From Sinomonas atrocyanea (GTDB taxonomy: Bacteria; Actinomycetota; Actinomycetes; Actinomycetales; Micrococcaceae), in contig NZ_JAUSRH010000004.1 in the NCBI RefSeq assembly GCF_030811715.1, positions 235,022 through 299,021 of the forward strand: a DNA stretch of 64,000 nucleotides, given 5' to 3'. Below the pieces are notes generated by a model, which was given only the letters and a program-made list of their open reading frames with translations, did no database searches and was not told the DNA's origin. Numbering within the stretch: the stretch's first letter is position 1; every line of letters starts with the position of its first letter. Positions 17,594-30,343 of the stretch are shown one piece after another. The position numbers and the translations under genes were made by a program.

Positions 17594-19276
17594 GTGGCCC
17601 ACCTCGACCTCTCAGGCATCGACTACGTCCTCTCCGACGGCACCCCGCTCCTGAACGGGGTGACCTTCAAGGTCCCGGAGGGCTCCAAGACCGCCCTCAT
17701 CGGCCCGAACGGCACGGGCAAGACGACCCTGTTCAAGATCATCGCCGGGGACCTCGTCCCCGATGAGGGCGTGGTGGGGCGGTCCGGCTCGATGGGCGTC
17801 ATGCGGCAGTTCATCGGGCAGGTGCGCGACGATTCGACGGTGCGGGACCTTCTGCTGGGGGCCGCTCCCGCCGATGTCGCGGCCGCGGGCTGCACGCTCG
17901 ACGCCGCCGAGCTGGCGATGATGGAGGACGACGGCGAGGCCACCCAGATGGCCTACGCCCACGCGATCGCCGAGTGGGGCGACGCCGGCGGCTACGAGTG
18001 GGAGACCGTCTGGGACGAGGTCACCATGGCGGCACTCGGGGTCCCGTACGAACGCGCCCAGCACCGCGCGGCATCGACCCTCTCCGGCGGCGAGCAGAAG
18101 CGGCTCGTCCTCGAGGCGCTCTTCGCGGGCCCCGACGACCTCCTGCTCCTGGACGAGCCGGACAACTACCTCGACGTCCCCGGCAAGCGGTGGCTCGAGG
18201 ACATGCTCAGCGCCTCGCGCAAGACCGTGTTCTTCATCAGCCACGACCGCGAGCTGCTCAACAACGCCGCCCAGCGCATCGTCACGCTCGAGCCCGGGAT
18301 CAACGGGGCGAGCGCCTGGATCCACGGCGGCGGGTTCGCCTCCTACGTGGAGGCGCGGGCCGAGCGGAACGCCCGGTTCGAGGAACTGCGCAAGCGCTGG
18401 GACGAGGAGCACGCGAAGCTCAAGGAGCTCGTGACCATGTACAAGACGAAGGCGGCCTTCCGCTCCGACATGGCCAACCGCTACCACGCCGCCCAGACCC
18501 GGCTCGAGAAGTTCCTCGCGGCCGGCCCGCCCGAGGCGCTGCCGGTCGAGCAGAACGTGCGGATGCGCCTGCGCGGCGGGCGGACGGGCAAGCGCGCCGT
18601 CGTCGCGGAGAAGCTTGAGCTCACAGGGCTCATGAAGCCCTTCTCCACCGAGATCTGGTTCGGGGACCGGGTCGCCGTGCTCGGCTCCAACGGCTCGGGC
18701 AAGAGCCACTTCCTGCGCCTGCTCGCGCTCGGCGGCACCGATCCGGAGCGCGAGCACCTTCCCGTCTCCGACGTCGTGATCGCGCCCGTCCCGCACGAGG
18801 GCACGGTCCGGCTCGGGGCCCGGGTCCGCCCGGGGTACTTCGCCCAGACCCACTCCCGCTCGGACCTCGCGGGGCGGACCCTGCTCGAGATCCTGCACCG
18901 CGGCGACGAGCACCGCTCTGGCCTCGCGCGCGAGGCCGCGGCAGGTGCCCTCGACGGCTACGGGCTCGCTGGGCAGTCCGAGCAGAAGTACGAGTCCCTC
19001 TCGGGGGGCCAGCAGGCCCGGTTCCAGGTCCTCCTCCTCCAGCTCTCCGGGGCAACGCTCCTGCTCCTCGACGAGCCCACCGACAACCTCGACCTCCACT
19101 CGGGCGAGGCCCTCGAACGGGCCATCGACGCCTTCGAGGGCACCGTCCTGGCCGTGACGCACGACCGCTGGTTCGCGAAGTCGTTCGACCGGTTCCTCGT
19201 GTTCGGCTCCGACGGCACAGTCCGCGAGGCCTCCGAGCCCGTGTGGGACGAGGGACGCGTGGAGCGGGCGCGGTAG
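17594..19276 (+). CDS. ABC-F family ATPase
   Basis: A soluble protein of 560 residues with two ATP-binding cassettes and no membrane span. Cassette 1 has GPNGTGKTTL, signature LSGGEQKRL and LLLDEPDNYLD; cassette 2 has GSNGSGKSHF, signature LSGGQQARF and LLLDEPTDNLDL. The Arg/Lys/Glu-rich linker between them (about 250-310) matches ABC-F proteins, which act on the ribosome (EttA/Uup-like translation factors or antibiotic-resistance factors). GTG 17594 has TACGCT 6 nt upstream, a leaderless arrangement. Whether it gives drug resistance cannot be decided here. Confidence 0.9.
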   Translation: MAHLDLSGIDYVLSDGTPLLNGVTFKVPEGSKTALIGPNGTGKTTLFKIIAGDLVPDEGVVGRSGSMGVMRQFIGQVRDDSTVRDLLLGAAPADVAAAGCTLDAAELAMMEDDGEATQMAYAHAIAEWGDAGGYEWETVWDEVTMAALGVPYERAQHRAASTLSGGEQKRLVLEALFAGPDDLLLLDEPDNYLDVPGKRWLEDMLSASRKTVFFISHDRELLNNAAQRIVTLEPGINGASAWIHGGGFASYVEARAERNARFEELRKRWDEEHAKLKELVTMYKTKAAFRSDMANRYHAAQTRLEKFLAAGPPEALPVEQNVRMRLRGGRTGKRAVVAEKLELTGLMKPFSTEIWFGDRVAVLGSNGSGKSHFLRLLALGGTDPEREHLPVSDVVIAPVPHEGTVRLGARVRPGYFAQTHSRSDLAGRTLLEILHRGDEHRSGLAREAAAGALDGYGLAGQSEQKYESLSGGQQARFQVLLLQLSGATLLLLDEPTDNLDLHSGEALERAIDAFEGTVLAVTHDRWFAKSFDRFLVFGSDGTVREASEPVWDEGRVERAR

Positions 19277-19298
19277 GCGCTGCGCGTAGCATCGCCCC

Positions 19299-19838
19299 AT
19301 GGATGCCCACCCCGCCGAGTGCCGGCCCGCCGAGGGCCGGCCCACCCTGACCGTCCGCGACGCCACCGCCGGCGACTGGCCCCGGATCCGTGACATCTAC
19401 GCCGCGGGGATCGAGCCCGGCGACGCGACCTTCGAATCGGCGCCCCCGCCCACCTGGGAGGCCTTCGCGGCGAGGAAGGAGTTCGTGCTCGTCGCGTGCG
19501 AGGACGCGGACTCCCGGGTGCTCGGCTGGGCCGGCGCGGGCCGCGTGTCCGCCCGCGAGGTCTACCGCGGCGTGGTGGAGCACTCGCTCTACGTCGACCC
19601 GGCAGCCGGAGGGCGCGGCGTGGGGACGTTCCTCATGGGTGCGCTCCTGGACGAGTCCCGGAACCGCGGCATCTGGACCGTCCAGGCGACCGTGTTCCCC
19701 GAGAACGCCGCAAGCCTGGCGCTCCACCGGAAGTTCGGTTTCCGTGAGGTGGGACGCCGCGAGCGGATCGCGCTCATGGGCCACGGCCCGCTCGCGGGAA
19801 CCTGGCGGGACACCGTGCTGCTCGAGCTGAGGCTCTGA
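19299..19838 (+). CDS. GNAT acetyltransferase, phosphinothricin acetyltransferase-like
   Basis: A 179-residue N-acetyltransferase. Beta-strand pattern and motifs resemble the PAT/bar subgroup: RDIYAAGI, a D-A-T-F-E segment (GDATFESAPP), the acetyl-CoA-binding VDPAAGGRGVGTFLM and the C-terminal FGFREVGRRERIA. Such enzymes acetylate phosphinothricin or methionine sulfoximine-like amines. ATG 19299 has TAGCAT 6 nt upstream and lies 23 bp after the ABC-F gene. Substrate not provable from sequence. Confidence 0.85.
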   Translation: MDAHPAECRPAEGRPTLTVRDATAGDWPRIRDIYAAGIEPGDATFESAPPPTWEAFAARKEFVLVACEDADSRVLGWAGAGRVSAREVYRGVVEHSLYVDPAAGGRGVGTFLMGALLDESRNRGIWTVQATVFPENAASLALHRKFGFREVGRRERIALMGHGPLAGTWRDTVLLELRL

Positions 19839-20029
19839 CCGGGGAGGCCCTAAGCCCGCTCCGTGGGCCCGTCGCGAGGATCTGCCCCAAGGACAAGGGG
19901 GATTGCTGCCCTATCCAAACGGCCTCCGCGGGGGGAGAATGGCAGAACTGGGCGATCCCCTTCCGGACTGAATGAGCGCGACGACGTGCTCTGGGTCCTC
20001 CTCTGGATCGAACTGGAAGGAGTCAGCCC

Positions 20030-20470
20030 ATGTCCCCCCAATCATCCTCTGCTGCCGCGCGCCCGCGGGCCCGACTGTTCATCTACGACCGCCATGACCT
20101 GGCACGCGAGAGCCTGCGGGAGCTCTTCGAGGACGAGGGATTCGACGTCGTCGGGACCGACCGGGATCCCGATGCCGCGGTGGCCCGCATCCTGGATCTG
20201 CGCCCCGACGTGTGCGTGCTCGACGCCGGCATGCGCACCGGAGCCGGCGTGGACATCTGCCGCCGCGTCCGGGACGCCGCCCCCGGCATCCGGTGCGTGC
20301 TCCTGGCCCCGTGGGATTCCCCCGAGCTGGCCCGCCTGGCCGCGGAGGCGGGAGCCTTTGCGCTCGTGCTGAAGAAGATCCGCACCGCCGAACTCCTCGG
20401 CGCCGTGGCCGCCGCAGCCTCTGATCAGGACCGCGCACGGGTGCCGGAGACCGCCGGCGAAGGCCACTGA
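20030..20470 (+). CDS. Orphan receiver-domain protein
   Basis: A 146-residue protein made of a single receiver-like domain with no output domain. The phosphorylation-site Asp is present (VCVLDAGMRTG) and the conserved Lys is probable (LVLKKIR), but the usual acidic pair is reduced (FIYDRHDLAR) and the Ser/Thr position reads Ala (VLLAPWDS). It has a good Shine-Dalgarno (GGAAGGAGT) before ATG 20030. No kinase lies next to it. It may work by protein contact or without phosphorylation. It stands alone between stretches of about 190 and 145 bp. Confidence 0.75.
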   Translation: MSPQSSSAAARPRARLFIYDRHDLARESLRELFEDEGFDVVGTDRDPDAAVARILDLRPDVCVLDAGMRTGAGVDICRRVRDAAPGIRCVLLAPWDSPELARLAAEAGAFALVLKKIRTAELLGAVAAAASDQDRARVPETAGEGH

Positions 20471-20536
20471 CCCGCTGCCCAGGGGCGCTGAATGGAGTGC
20501 GGGCTGCAGGGAGCGTGGCGCGGGTGGCCAAGACGT

Positions 20537-20551
20537 GGGACTTTTGGCCCT
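20537..20551. promoter_or_regulatory. DosR-box-like motif
   Basis: GGGACTTTTGGCCCT resembles the near-palindromic box bound by DosR/DevR-type regulators of hypoxia and stress genes (GGGAC-N4-5-GTCCC type, often with GGCCC). It lies 64 bp before the small gene at 20615. A related TGGACTCTGGCCC is at 20964-20976, before the gene at 21116. Confidence 0.45.
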
Positions 20552-20614
20552 CCAGATGAGAGCCGTCGTCTCGGACCCTTGGAGAAGCTGTCCGAGGATG
20601 CGAAACGGAGACCG

Positions 20615-20893
20615 ATGAAGAACGCGCCTGCTCGCCCCCCGCGCCACCATGACCGCCCTGCGGCCGCGCGCACCTACTCGCCCCGCCCGCTCGACGCAGC
20701 AGACGCCGACTGGTCGCCCCGCGATCCGGTCCGCCTTGCGCAGCTGCCATCCCACGGAGCGGGGCCCCTCGATCCCCATGCGGTGCGCCGCCAGGAGCAG
20801 ATCTTGGACGAGCTCCTCCGCGTGGGCCTCGATCCGGAACAGGCCCTGGCCCAGATCCACCGCCTCGAAGCCGGCGACATCTGGAGCGGATAG
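20615..20893 (+). CDS. Hypothetical protein, 92 residues
   Basis: Not recognised. The first half (MKNAPARPPRHHDRPAAART...) is basic and disordered-looking. The second half is helical and acidic (EQILDELLRVGLDPEQALAQ then IHRLEAGDIW), suggesting a small interaction domain. Start ATG 20615 has ACGGAG at 20605-20610. The frame is open further upstream to 20492, but that part lies across the DosR-like box and looks non-coding. The box 64 bp upstream hints at stress control. Confidence 0.55.
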   Translation: MKNAPARPPRHHDRPAAARTYSPRPLDAADADWSPRDPVRLAQLPSHGAGPLDPHAVRRQEQILDELLRVGLDPEQALAQIHRLEAGDIWSG

Positions 20894-21115
20894 GCTCGCG
20901 CGCACCGGCCTCCGCGGCACTGGATTCCCCGGCGCCCGCCCCGGCAGCGGCTGACTGGGCCGTTGGACTCTGGCCCGGATCCACGGCACGGGACGACAGT
21001 GGATCCAGGGGGCTGGGGCATCGTGGACAAGCAGGTCACGGGGGAACACGCTTCATCTCGGGCTCGGCAGCCCTCGCCATAATGTGCCTTCCAGAGTGAC
21101 CAGGAGGCGAGGGCG

Positions 21116-21313
21116 ATGGCTGTCAGCTCTCACCAGAAGACCCCGGTTTCCCCGCGCGTCCGGGTGCGCGTGGCGGCGTGCGCGGCACTGGCGGTGATCC
21201 TCGTCCTCATCTGTGCCGGAGGCATCTTCGGGACCCTCGCCTACCCGCTCTCGCTGGCCCTGCTGGCGGCCTGGTCCCTGCGGGCGAACGAGGCCCGCAA
21301 CGGCAGGCGCTGA
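21116..21313 (+). CDS. Small membrane protein, 65 residues
   Basis: Basic N-terminus, then one long or two short hydrophobic segments (VAACAALAVILVLICAGGIF and YPLSLALLAAWSL), ending in a basic tail. AGGAGG lies at good distance before ATG 21116, so translation is likely. No family recognised. It precedes the penicillin-binding lipoprotein but has its own spacing of 78 bp, and the next gene seems to have its own promoter. Confidence 0.65.
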   Translation: MAVSSHQKTPVSPRVRVRVAACAALAVILVLICAGGIFGTLAYPLSLALLAAWSLRANEARNGRR

Positions 21314-21391
21314 CCCACCGCGCCGGCCGGGGCCAAGCGTCGTGGCCCGGGCGGCCGCAGGGCTGTCGGAGCCACCGCTTAGGCTGTCGGC

Positions 21392-23425
21392 GTGGGGAAC
21401 TTCCGTGTGGTCTCTCTCGTCCTCGCCGCCGTCCTGATGGGCGCGGCGCTCACCTCGTGCGACGACGGTCGCCAGGCAGCCGCCAAGCAGGCCGCCGGCC
21501 AGCTCGCCTCGGCCCTGGCCGCCCGCGACGTCGGCGGCGTGCCGATGCAGGGCAAGGAGTCGGCCGCCGCCCAGCAGCAGCTCGCCGCCGCCTTCAAGGG
21601 CCTCGGCGACGTGAAGCCGGCCGTGGCCGCAGGCGAGCCGAAAGTGGACGGCGACCAGGCCGACGTCGCCCTCGCCTATGACTGGAAGGTCGCCGGGCAG
21701 GACTGGACGTACCAGACGACGGCGCACCTCACCCGGGACGGCGACCGCTGGCTCACGCGGTGGAAGCCGGACCTCCTCGCCCCCCAGCTCGCCGAGTCCG
21801 AGGTCCTCACCGTCGACACCGCGGCGCCGGCGCGCGCGGACATCCTCGGCGCCGGGGACGCGAAGCTCGTGACCGAGCGGCCCGTCCTCCGCGTGGGCAT
21901 CGACAAGTCCCAGCTCGCCGGCGACCGACAGGCCGACTCTGCCGCCAAGCTCGCTGCCCTGACCAAGATCGACCCCGGGGAGTTCGCGAAGCAGGTCAAG
22001 GCCGCCGGCGAGAAGGCCTTCGTCGAGGCCATCACGCTCCGGGACGAACCCGGACGCACGCCTACTGACGATCAGATCGCAGCCGTCCCCGGTGCCATCA
22101 CGGTCAAGGACACCATGCCCCTGGCTCCGACCCGCACCTTCGCCCGGCCGGTCCTCGGCGTGGTCGGGCAGGCCACCGCCGAGCAGGTGAAGGACTCCGG
22201 CGGGGCGATCCAGCCCGGCGAGACAGCGGGTGCGAGCGGGCTGCAGGCCCAGTACGACTCCCAGCTCCGCGGCCAGGACGGAGTCACGGTCTACGCCCAG
22301 CCCGCGGACCTCACCGCGGAAAAGCTCAAGGCGGACCCTGGGGCCCGGCGCACCCTGTTCACCAAGCAGCCGGTGCCGGGCACGCCCCTGAAGACCACGC
22401 TCGACCCCCGCCTGCAGCAGCTCGCCGAGGACGAGCTCGCCGGGATCGGGCCGGCCTCGGCGATCGTGGCCCTGCGCCCCTCCGACGGCGCTGTCCTCGC
22501 AGCCGCCTCCGGGCCCGGCAGCAACGGGTACAACACCGCACTGCTCGGCCAGTACGCTCCGGGGTCGATCTTCAAGACCGTCGACTCCCTGGCGCTCATC
22601 CGCCAGGGCGCAACCGCGGACCTGAAGGTGCAGTGCACCCCGACCCTCACCGTGGACGGCAAGACGTTCCAGAACGCGACCGGCTACCCGGCCTCCTCCC
22701 TTGGCGAGATCACCCTGCGCGATGCCTACGCCCACTCGTGCAACACGGCCTTCATCTCGCAGCGCGACAAGGTCTCGCAGGCCCAGCTCGAGTCCGCCGC
22801 CACCTCGCTCGGCGTGGCCGTCGATGCCCCCAAGCTCGGAGTGCCGGGCTTCCTCGGCTCCGTCCCGGGCGATGCCGGCTCCACCGAGCACGCGGCGTCG
22901 ATGATCGGCCAGGGCAGGGTGCTCTTCTCCCCGCTCGCGGCCGCGATCATGGCCGGGTCGGTCGCCAAGGGCTCGCCCGTCTCGGCACAGCTCGTGCTCA
23001 ACCCCCAGGCGGGGACGACTCCGGGCGGATCGCAGTCCGCGGGCTCGTCCGCCACTGCCTCGGGTGCCGCCCCTGGTGCAGGGAGCGGCTCGACCAGCCC
23101 CCCGCCGTCGTCCGCGGGCACGACGGCGAGCCCCGCCTCCCAGCCCGGCCCCCCGCTCACGGGGGGCGAGGCAGCGGTGCTGAAGGACATGATGCGGGCG
23201 GTCGTCACGAGCGGGCACGCGGGCTTCCTCGCGGACGTCCCCGGCGGCCCGGTGGGGGCGAAGACCGGCACGGCGGAGTTCGGGTCCGACACCCCACCCA
23301 AGACCCACGCCTGGATCGTCGGCACCCACGGCGACCTCGCGGTCGCGGTATTCGTCGAGGAGGGCGGCCTCGGGGCGACCGTGTCCGGGCCGCTACTGAA
23401 GAACTTCCTCGTCAAGGCGGGCTGA
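21392..23425 (+). CDS. Class B penicillin-binding protein with NTF2-like domain
   Basis: A 677-residue cell-wall transpeptidase anchored as a lipoprotein: signal sequence ending in the lipobox LTSC (Cys at about 22). Residues about 25-140 resemble the MecA N-terminal NTF2-like domain, then a dimerisation domain, then the transpeptidase with S392-IFK (SxxK), S449-CN (SxN) and K624-TG. The order fits PBP2a/PbpA-like D,D-transpeptidases that cross-link peptidoglycan. A Gly/Ser/Pro/Thr-rich low-complexity loop (about 550-590) interrupts the domain. GTG 21392 has TAGGCT 6 nt upstream. The MecA_N-like domain suggests low beta-lactam affinity, which is inference. Confidence 0.9.
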   Translation: MGNFRVVSLVLAAVLMGAALTSCDDGRQAAAKQAAGQLASALAARDVGGVPMQGKESAAAQQQLAAAFKGLGDVKPAVAAGEPKVDGDQADVALAYDWKVAGQDWTYQTTAHLTRDGDRWLTRWKPDLLAPQLAESEVLTVDTAAPARADILGAGDAKLVTERPVLRVGIDKSQLAGDRQADSAAKLAALTKIDPGEFAKQVKAAGEKAFVEAITLRDEPGRTPTDDQIAAVPGAITVKDTMPLAPTRTFARPVLGVVGQATAEQVKDSGGAIQPGETAGASGLQAQYDSQLRGQDGVTVYAQPADLTAEKLKADPGARRTLFTKQPVPGTPLKTTLDPRLQQLAEDELAGIGPASAIVALRPSDGAVLAAASGPGSNGYNTALLGQYAPGSIFKTVDSLALIRQGATADLKVQCTPTLTVDGKTFQNATGYPASSLGEITLRDAYAHSCNTAFISQRDKVSQAQLESAATSLGVAVDAPKLGVPGFLGSVPGDAGSTEHAASMIGQGRVLFSPLAAAIMAGSVAKGSPVSAQLVLNPQAGTTPGGSQSAGSSATASGAAPGAGSGSTSPPPSSAGTTASPASQPGPPLTGGEAAVLKDMMRAVVTSGHAGFLADVPGGPVGAKTGTAEFGSDTPPKTHAWIVGTHGDLAVAVFVEEGGLGATVSGPLLKNFLVKAG

Positions 23426-23465
23426 GGCGCCGTTTCGAGCCCGCCGGGCCGGGTAACCGGTCGCA

Positions 23466-24209
23466 ATGTTCACGAAGAACGCGGCCCCCGGAATCCACCG
23501 GCTCGAGCATGCCGCCACCAACCTGTACGTGGTCGAGGACGGCGGGAGCCTGACGCTGGTGGACGCCGGGTTCCCCTCGAGCGAGCGGCTGCTCGCCCAG
23601 GCCGTCCGGGAACTCGGCAGAGGGCCAGGGGACATCCGCGCGCTCGTCCTGACGCACGGGCACTTCGACCACATCGGCTCCGCCACCCGGCTCAGGGCGA
23701 GGCTGGGCATCCCCGTCTATGCCCACGCCGCGGACCACTACATCGCGGCCCATCCCTACCGGTACCGGCACGAGCGGAGCGCGCTGCTGTACCCGATCCG
23801 GTACCCGAAGTCCCTCGTGGCCCTCGGCAAGATGGCGGCCGCCGGCGCGTTCGCCGTGCCCGGCCTGCGGGACGTGCAGGCACTCGACCAGGACGTGCTG
23901 CAGTCCCTGCCGGGGCGGCCCACGCTCCTGCCGGTTCCCGGCCACACCGCCGGCTCGGTCGCCCTGTGGTTCCCCGAGCGTGACGCGGTGATCACCGGCG
24001 ACGCCATCGTGACCCTGGACCCCTACACGGGCGGCCGGGGCCCGCAGATCGTGGCCCAGGCGGCGACTGCGGACAGCGCGACGGCACTGGCCTCCCTGGA
24101 CGCCCTCGCGTCGACGCGGGCCTCGGTGCTCCTCCCCGGCCACGGGGAGCCCTGGACGCAGGGAGCCGAGGCGGCCGTTGCCCGGGCCTTGGAGGTCTCC
24201 CGCCACTGA
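23466..24209 (+). CDS. MBL-fold metallo-hydrolase
   Basis: A 247-residue metallo-beta-lactamase-fold protein. The metal motif HxHxDH is present as THGHFDHIG (about 60-66), with the further ligands His in PGHTAGSV, Asp in TGDAIV and a final His in LPGHGEPW. No signal peptide, so it is cytosolic, of the general hydrolase/glyoxalase II-like type; true beta-lactamase activity is not indicated. It lies 40 bp after the PBP gene and may be co-transcribed. Confidence 0.88.
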   Translation: MFTKNAAPGIHRLEHAATNLYVVEDGGSLTLVDAGFPSSERLLAQAVRELGRGPGDIRALVLTHGHFDHIGSATRLRARLGIPVYAHAADHYIAAHPYRYRHERSALLYPIRYPKSLVALGKMAAAGAFAVPGLRDVQALDQDVLQSLPGRPTLLPVPGHTAGSVALWFPERDAVITGDAIVTLDPYTGGRGPQIVAQAATADSATALASLDALASTRASVLLPGHGEPWTQGAEAAVARALEVSRH

Positions 24210-24231
24210 TACGCGCACAATCCCTGCGCCC

Positions 24232-24246
24232 ACGCAATCATTGCGT
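24232..24246. promoter_or_regulatory. Perfect palindrome, candidate operator
   Basis: ACGCAATCATTGCGT is a perfect inverted repeat of 7-bp arms about one base. It lies 23 bp after the hydrolase stop and 80 bp before the GAF-ANTAR start; it is AT-richer than its surroundings. Operator or short terminator. Confidence 0.5.
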
Positions 24247-24325
24247 CCTCACGCCCCGGGGCCGATGATGGAGGTGTGGACAGCGACAGCCCCGCCGCGG
24301 AACGTGCGTGAGGGAGGTGGCATGG

Positions 24326-25075
24326 GTGACGACCGAGAACATCGAGACGCAGACCGGGACCGCGCGCCAGCTGCAGGAAGCCCTGCTCGCGTGCGAGGGC
24401 CTTCAGGCCTTCCTGGACCAGCTGGCGGCGGCCGCGGCCGAACGCCTCGCGCCCCGCGGCGTGGACTACTGCAGCGTCACCCTCGAGCGGCGCCGGCGGG
24501 GAATCACCCTCGCCGCCAGCGACTGCGAAGCGTCGCGGTGGGACGAGCTCCAGTACGCGGCGGACGAGGGCCCCTGCCTCGAGGCTGCGCGGATCGGCTC
24601 CGCCGTCTGCAGTGGCGACCTGTGGTCCGACCAGCGATGGAGCGGCTTCGCAGCCCACGTCCGGGACCACGGCCCGCGTTCCCTGATGGCCGCGCCGATC
24701 CCGCTCCAGGGCGAGGCGAAGGCCGCCCTCAACTGCTACGGCATCCGGCGCGACGCCTTCGCGGAGCCCGACAGGGAGGAGCTCCGGGCTGTGGCCTCCG
24801 AGGCGTCGGGAGCCGTCCGGATCGCGCTGCGGCTGGCCGCGGAGAGCGAACTCTCCAGCGACCTCATGGCGGCGCTCGACTCGCGGACGGCGATCAATCT
24901 GGCGCTCGGCATCATCATGGGGCAGTCCCGCTGCACGCAGCGGGAGGCAAAGGAGATCCTCGTCCAGGCGTCCAACCACAGGAACCAGAAGCTCAGGGAC
25001 GTCGCGCTCGAGATCGTGTCCGCCCACGACCCAGACCTGCCCTCGACCGGCTTCGAGTGCCCTGAGCTGAGCTGA
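24326..25075 (+). CDS. GAF-ANTAR regulator
   Basis: A 249-residue protein with an N-terminal GAF domain (about 20-165, ending IALRLA) and a C-terminal ANTAR domain (about 180-235: LMAALDSRTAINLALGIIMG, then EAKEILVQASNHRN). ANTAR domains bind paired hairpins in nascent RNA and prevent termination; the GAF part senses a ligand. I prefer GTG 24326, which has AGGGAGG 8 nt upstream, over GTG 24308. No clear target stands next to it. Confidence 0.85.
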   Translation: MTTENIETQTGTARQLQEALLACEGLQAFLDQLAAAAAERLAPRGVDYCSVTLERRRRGITLAASDCEASRWDELQYAADEGPCLEAARIGSAVCSGDLWSDQRWSGFAAHVRDHGPRSLMAAPIPLQGEAKAALNCYGIRRDAFAEPDREELRAVASEASGAVRIALRLAAESELSSDLMAALDSRTAINLALGIIMGQSRCTQREAKEILVQASNHRNQKLRDVALEIVSAHDPDLPSTGFECPELS

Positions 25076-25117
25076 CCCTCAGCCCGGGCCGGAAGCCGCG
25101 GGGGCGGGCAGGCCGGG

Positions 25118-25366
25118 CTACTGCGTTCTGGGGTCCTCCGACAGCCGCCCGCTCTTGCCCTGGAGCCTGTCGATGTGCCGTGACGCCTCCGCCTTGGTCA
25201 GGTCCGCGGGAAGCTCCTCGCCGGCCTCCCTCGCGAGCGTGTCCAGATAGCTGCGCTGGGCGGCGGTCATGGGCTCGTCTCCGGTCACCCAGTCGCCAGG
25301 GTCGCGGTCCAGCCCTCCCTGGGGCTCGGGGTCGGGGCTGCCGAGGGTCGCGGTGTCATCACTCAT
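25118..25366 (-). CDS. DUF3072-type small protein
   Basis: An 82-residue, acidic protein. The C-terminal half (MTAAQRSYLDTLAREAGEEL then DLTKAEASRHIDRLQ) is the DUF3072 signature, a helical domain of unknown role seen in actinobacteria and rhizobia. ATG 25366 follows GGGAG at 5-nt spacing. It is convergent with the GAF-ANTAR gene. Confidence 0.82.
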   Translation of the reverse strand: MSDDTATLGSPDPEPQGGLDRDPGDWVTGDEPMTAAQRSYLDTLAREAGEELPADLTKAEASRHIDRLQGKSGRLSEDPRTQ

Positions 25367-25530
25367 ACGCACTCCCGTGCCCGCAGCGGCCCACCGCCAA
25401 ACAGGCGGAGCTGGGCTCGGGTCCGGGCACGGATTCGCGGCGCCCCGACGCGGCGCCCCCGGGCCGAAGCCCCGGGGTGATTGAGTAGGGCCATGCGATC
25501 GACGGATTCGGGGGCCCCGGTGGGAGCCCC

Positions 25531-26776
25531 ATGAGCACCCGCACCGACTCCACCGGGACCGTCCGGGCCGCCGCCATCGCCATCTTCATCATCTTCGGCA
25601 CCAACGGCTTCATCTTCGCCTCCTGGGCAGCCCGCATCCCGTCGGTGACGGAGACGCTGGGGCTGAGCACCGGCGAGATGGGTGCCGTCCTGCTCGTCGG
25701 CGCCCTCGGCTCGCTCGTGTCGCTGCCGCTGACCGGTGCGATCGTGGACCGGATCGGGCTCAAGGCGACCGTCCGGTTCGGCGGTTCGCTGGCCATCGCC
25801 GCCGGCGCGGTCATCGGCATCGGCCTGCTCGCCCACTCGGTGTGGGTGGTCACGGCGGGCATGGTCCTCTTCGGCAGCGGCATCGCCTTCTGGGACGTCG
25901 CCCAGAACATCGGCGGCGCGGACGTCGAGCACCGGCTCGGCCGCACCGTCATGCCCCAGTTCCACGCCGCGTTCAGCGGCGGCGCCGTCCTCGGAGCGCT
26001 CATCGGGGCGGCCCTGAGCGCCGCCCGGATCGACCTTTCGCTGCACCTGTTCGCGATCGTGGTGGTGGTCGGGGCGATCATGGTCCTGGTTCCGCGGCAC
26101 TTCCTCGCGCACGACGCCGCCGGCTCGCCCCACGAGGTCGCCGCGCCTGCCGCCTCGGGAGCCGGCGATGCAGAGGCGTCCGTCGCGGCCGCCGTCGGCG
26201 CGCCAAGGGGCAGCGTGCTCGACGCCTGGCGTCACCCCCGCACCGTGCTCATCGGCGTCGTGGTCCTGGGCGCAACCCTCACCGAGGGGGCTGGGAACGA
26301 CTGGATCTCCAAGGGCGTGGTGGACGGCCTGGACGCGAGCGAGGCTGCCGGCGCGGCGCTCTTCGCGGTATTCGTCGGGGCGATGACCGTGGCCCGCTGG
26401 TTCGGCGGCCGCATCATCGACAGGATCGGCCGCGTGGCCGCCCTGCGCATCAGCATGGTCTCGGCCCTGATCGGTCTGACCGCATATGCCCTGGCGAGTA
26501 CTTATCTCCTCTCCGCCGTCGGCGCCGTGTTCTGGGGCCTCGGGGCGGCCCTCGCCTTCCCCATGGGGATGTCCGCCGCCGCGGACGATCCCCGCCGGGC
26601 TGCCGCCCGGGTCTCGGTGGTCTCGACGATCGGCTACATCGCCTTCCTGGCCGGTCCGCCGTTCCTCGGCTTCCTCGGCGACCACCTCGGGCTGAGGCAC
26701 GCGCTGCTCGCGATCCTGGTGCCCATCCTCGTGGCCCTCGCCCTGGCCGGCGTGACCCGGAAGGAGGCCCTCGGAC

Positions 26777-26793
<17 letters not shown>
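25531..26793 (+). CDS. MFS transporter
   Basis: A 420-residue protein with 12 hydrophobic segments and the MFS loop motif between helices 2 and 3 (GAIVDRIGLKATVRFG). The first helix GTNGFIFASWAARIPSV is typical of the YbjJ-like branch. GGGAG precedes the ATG. The C-terminus overlaps the PAP2-kinase gene by 17 bp, so the two are probably translated from one transcript. Substrate unknown. Confidence 0.88.
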
Positions 26794-30336
<3,543 letters not shown>

Positions 30337-30343
30337 GAGGACC

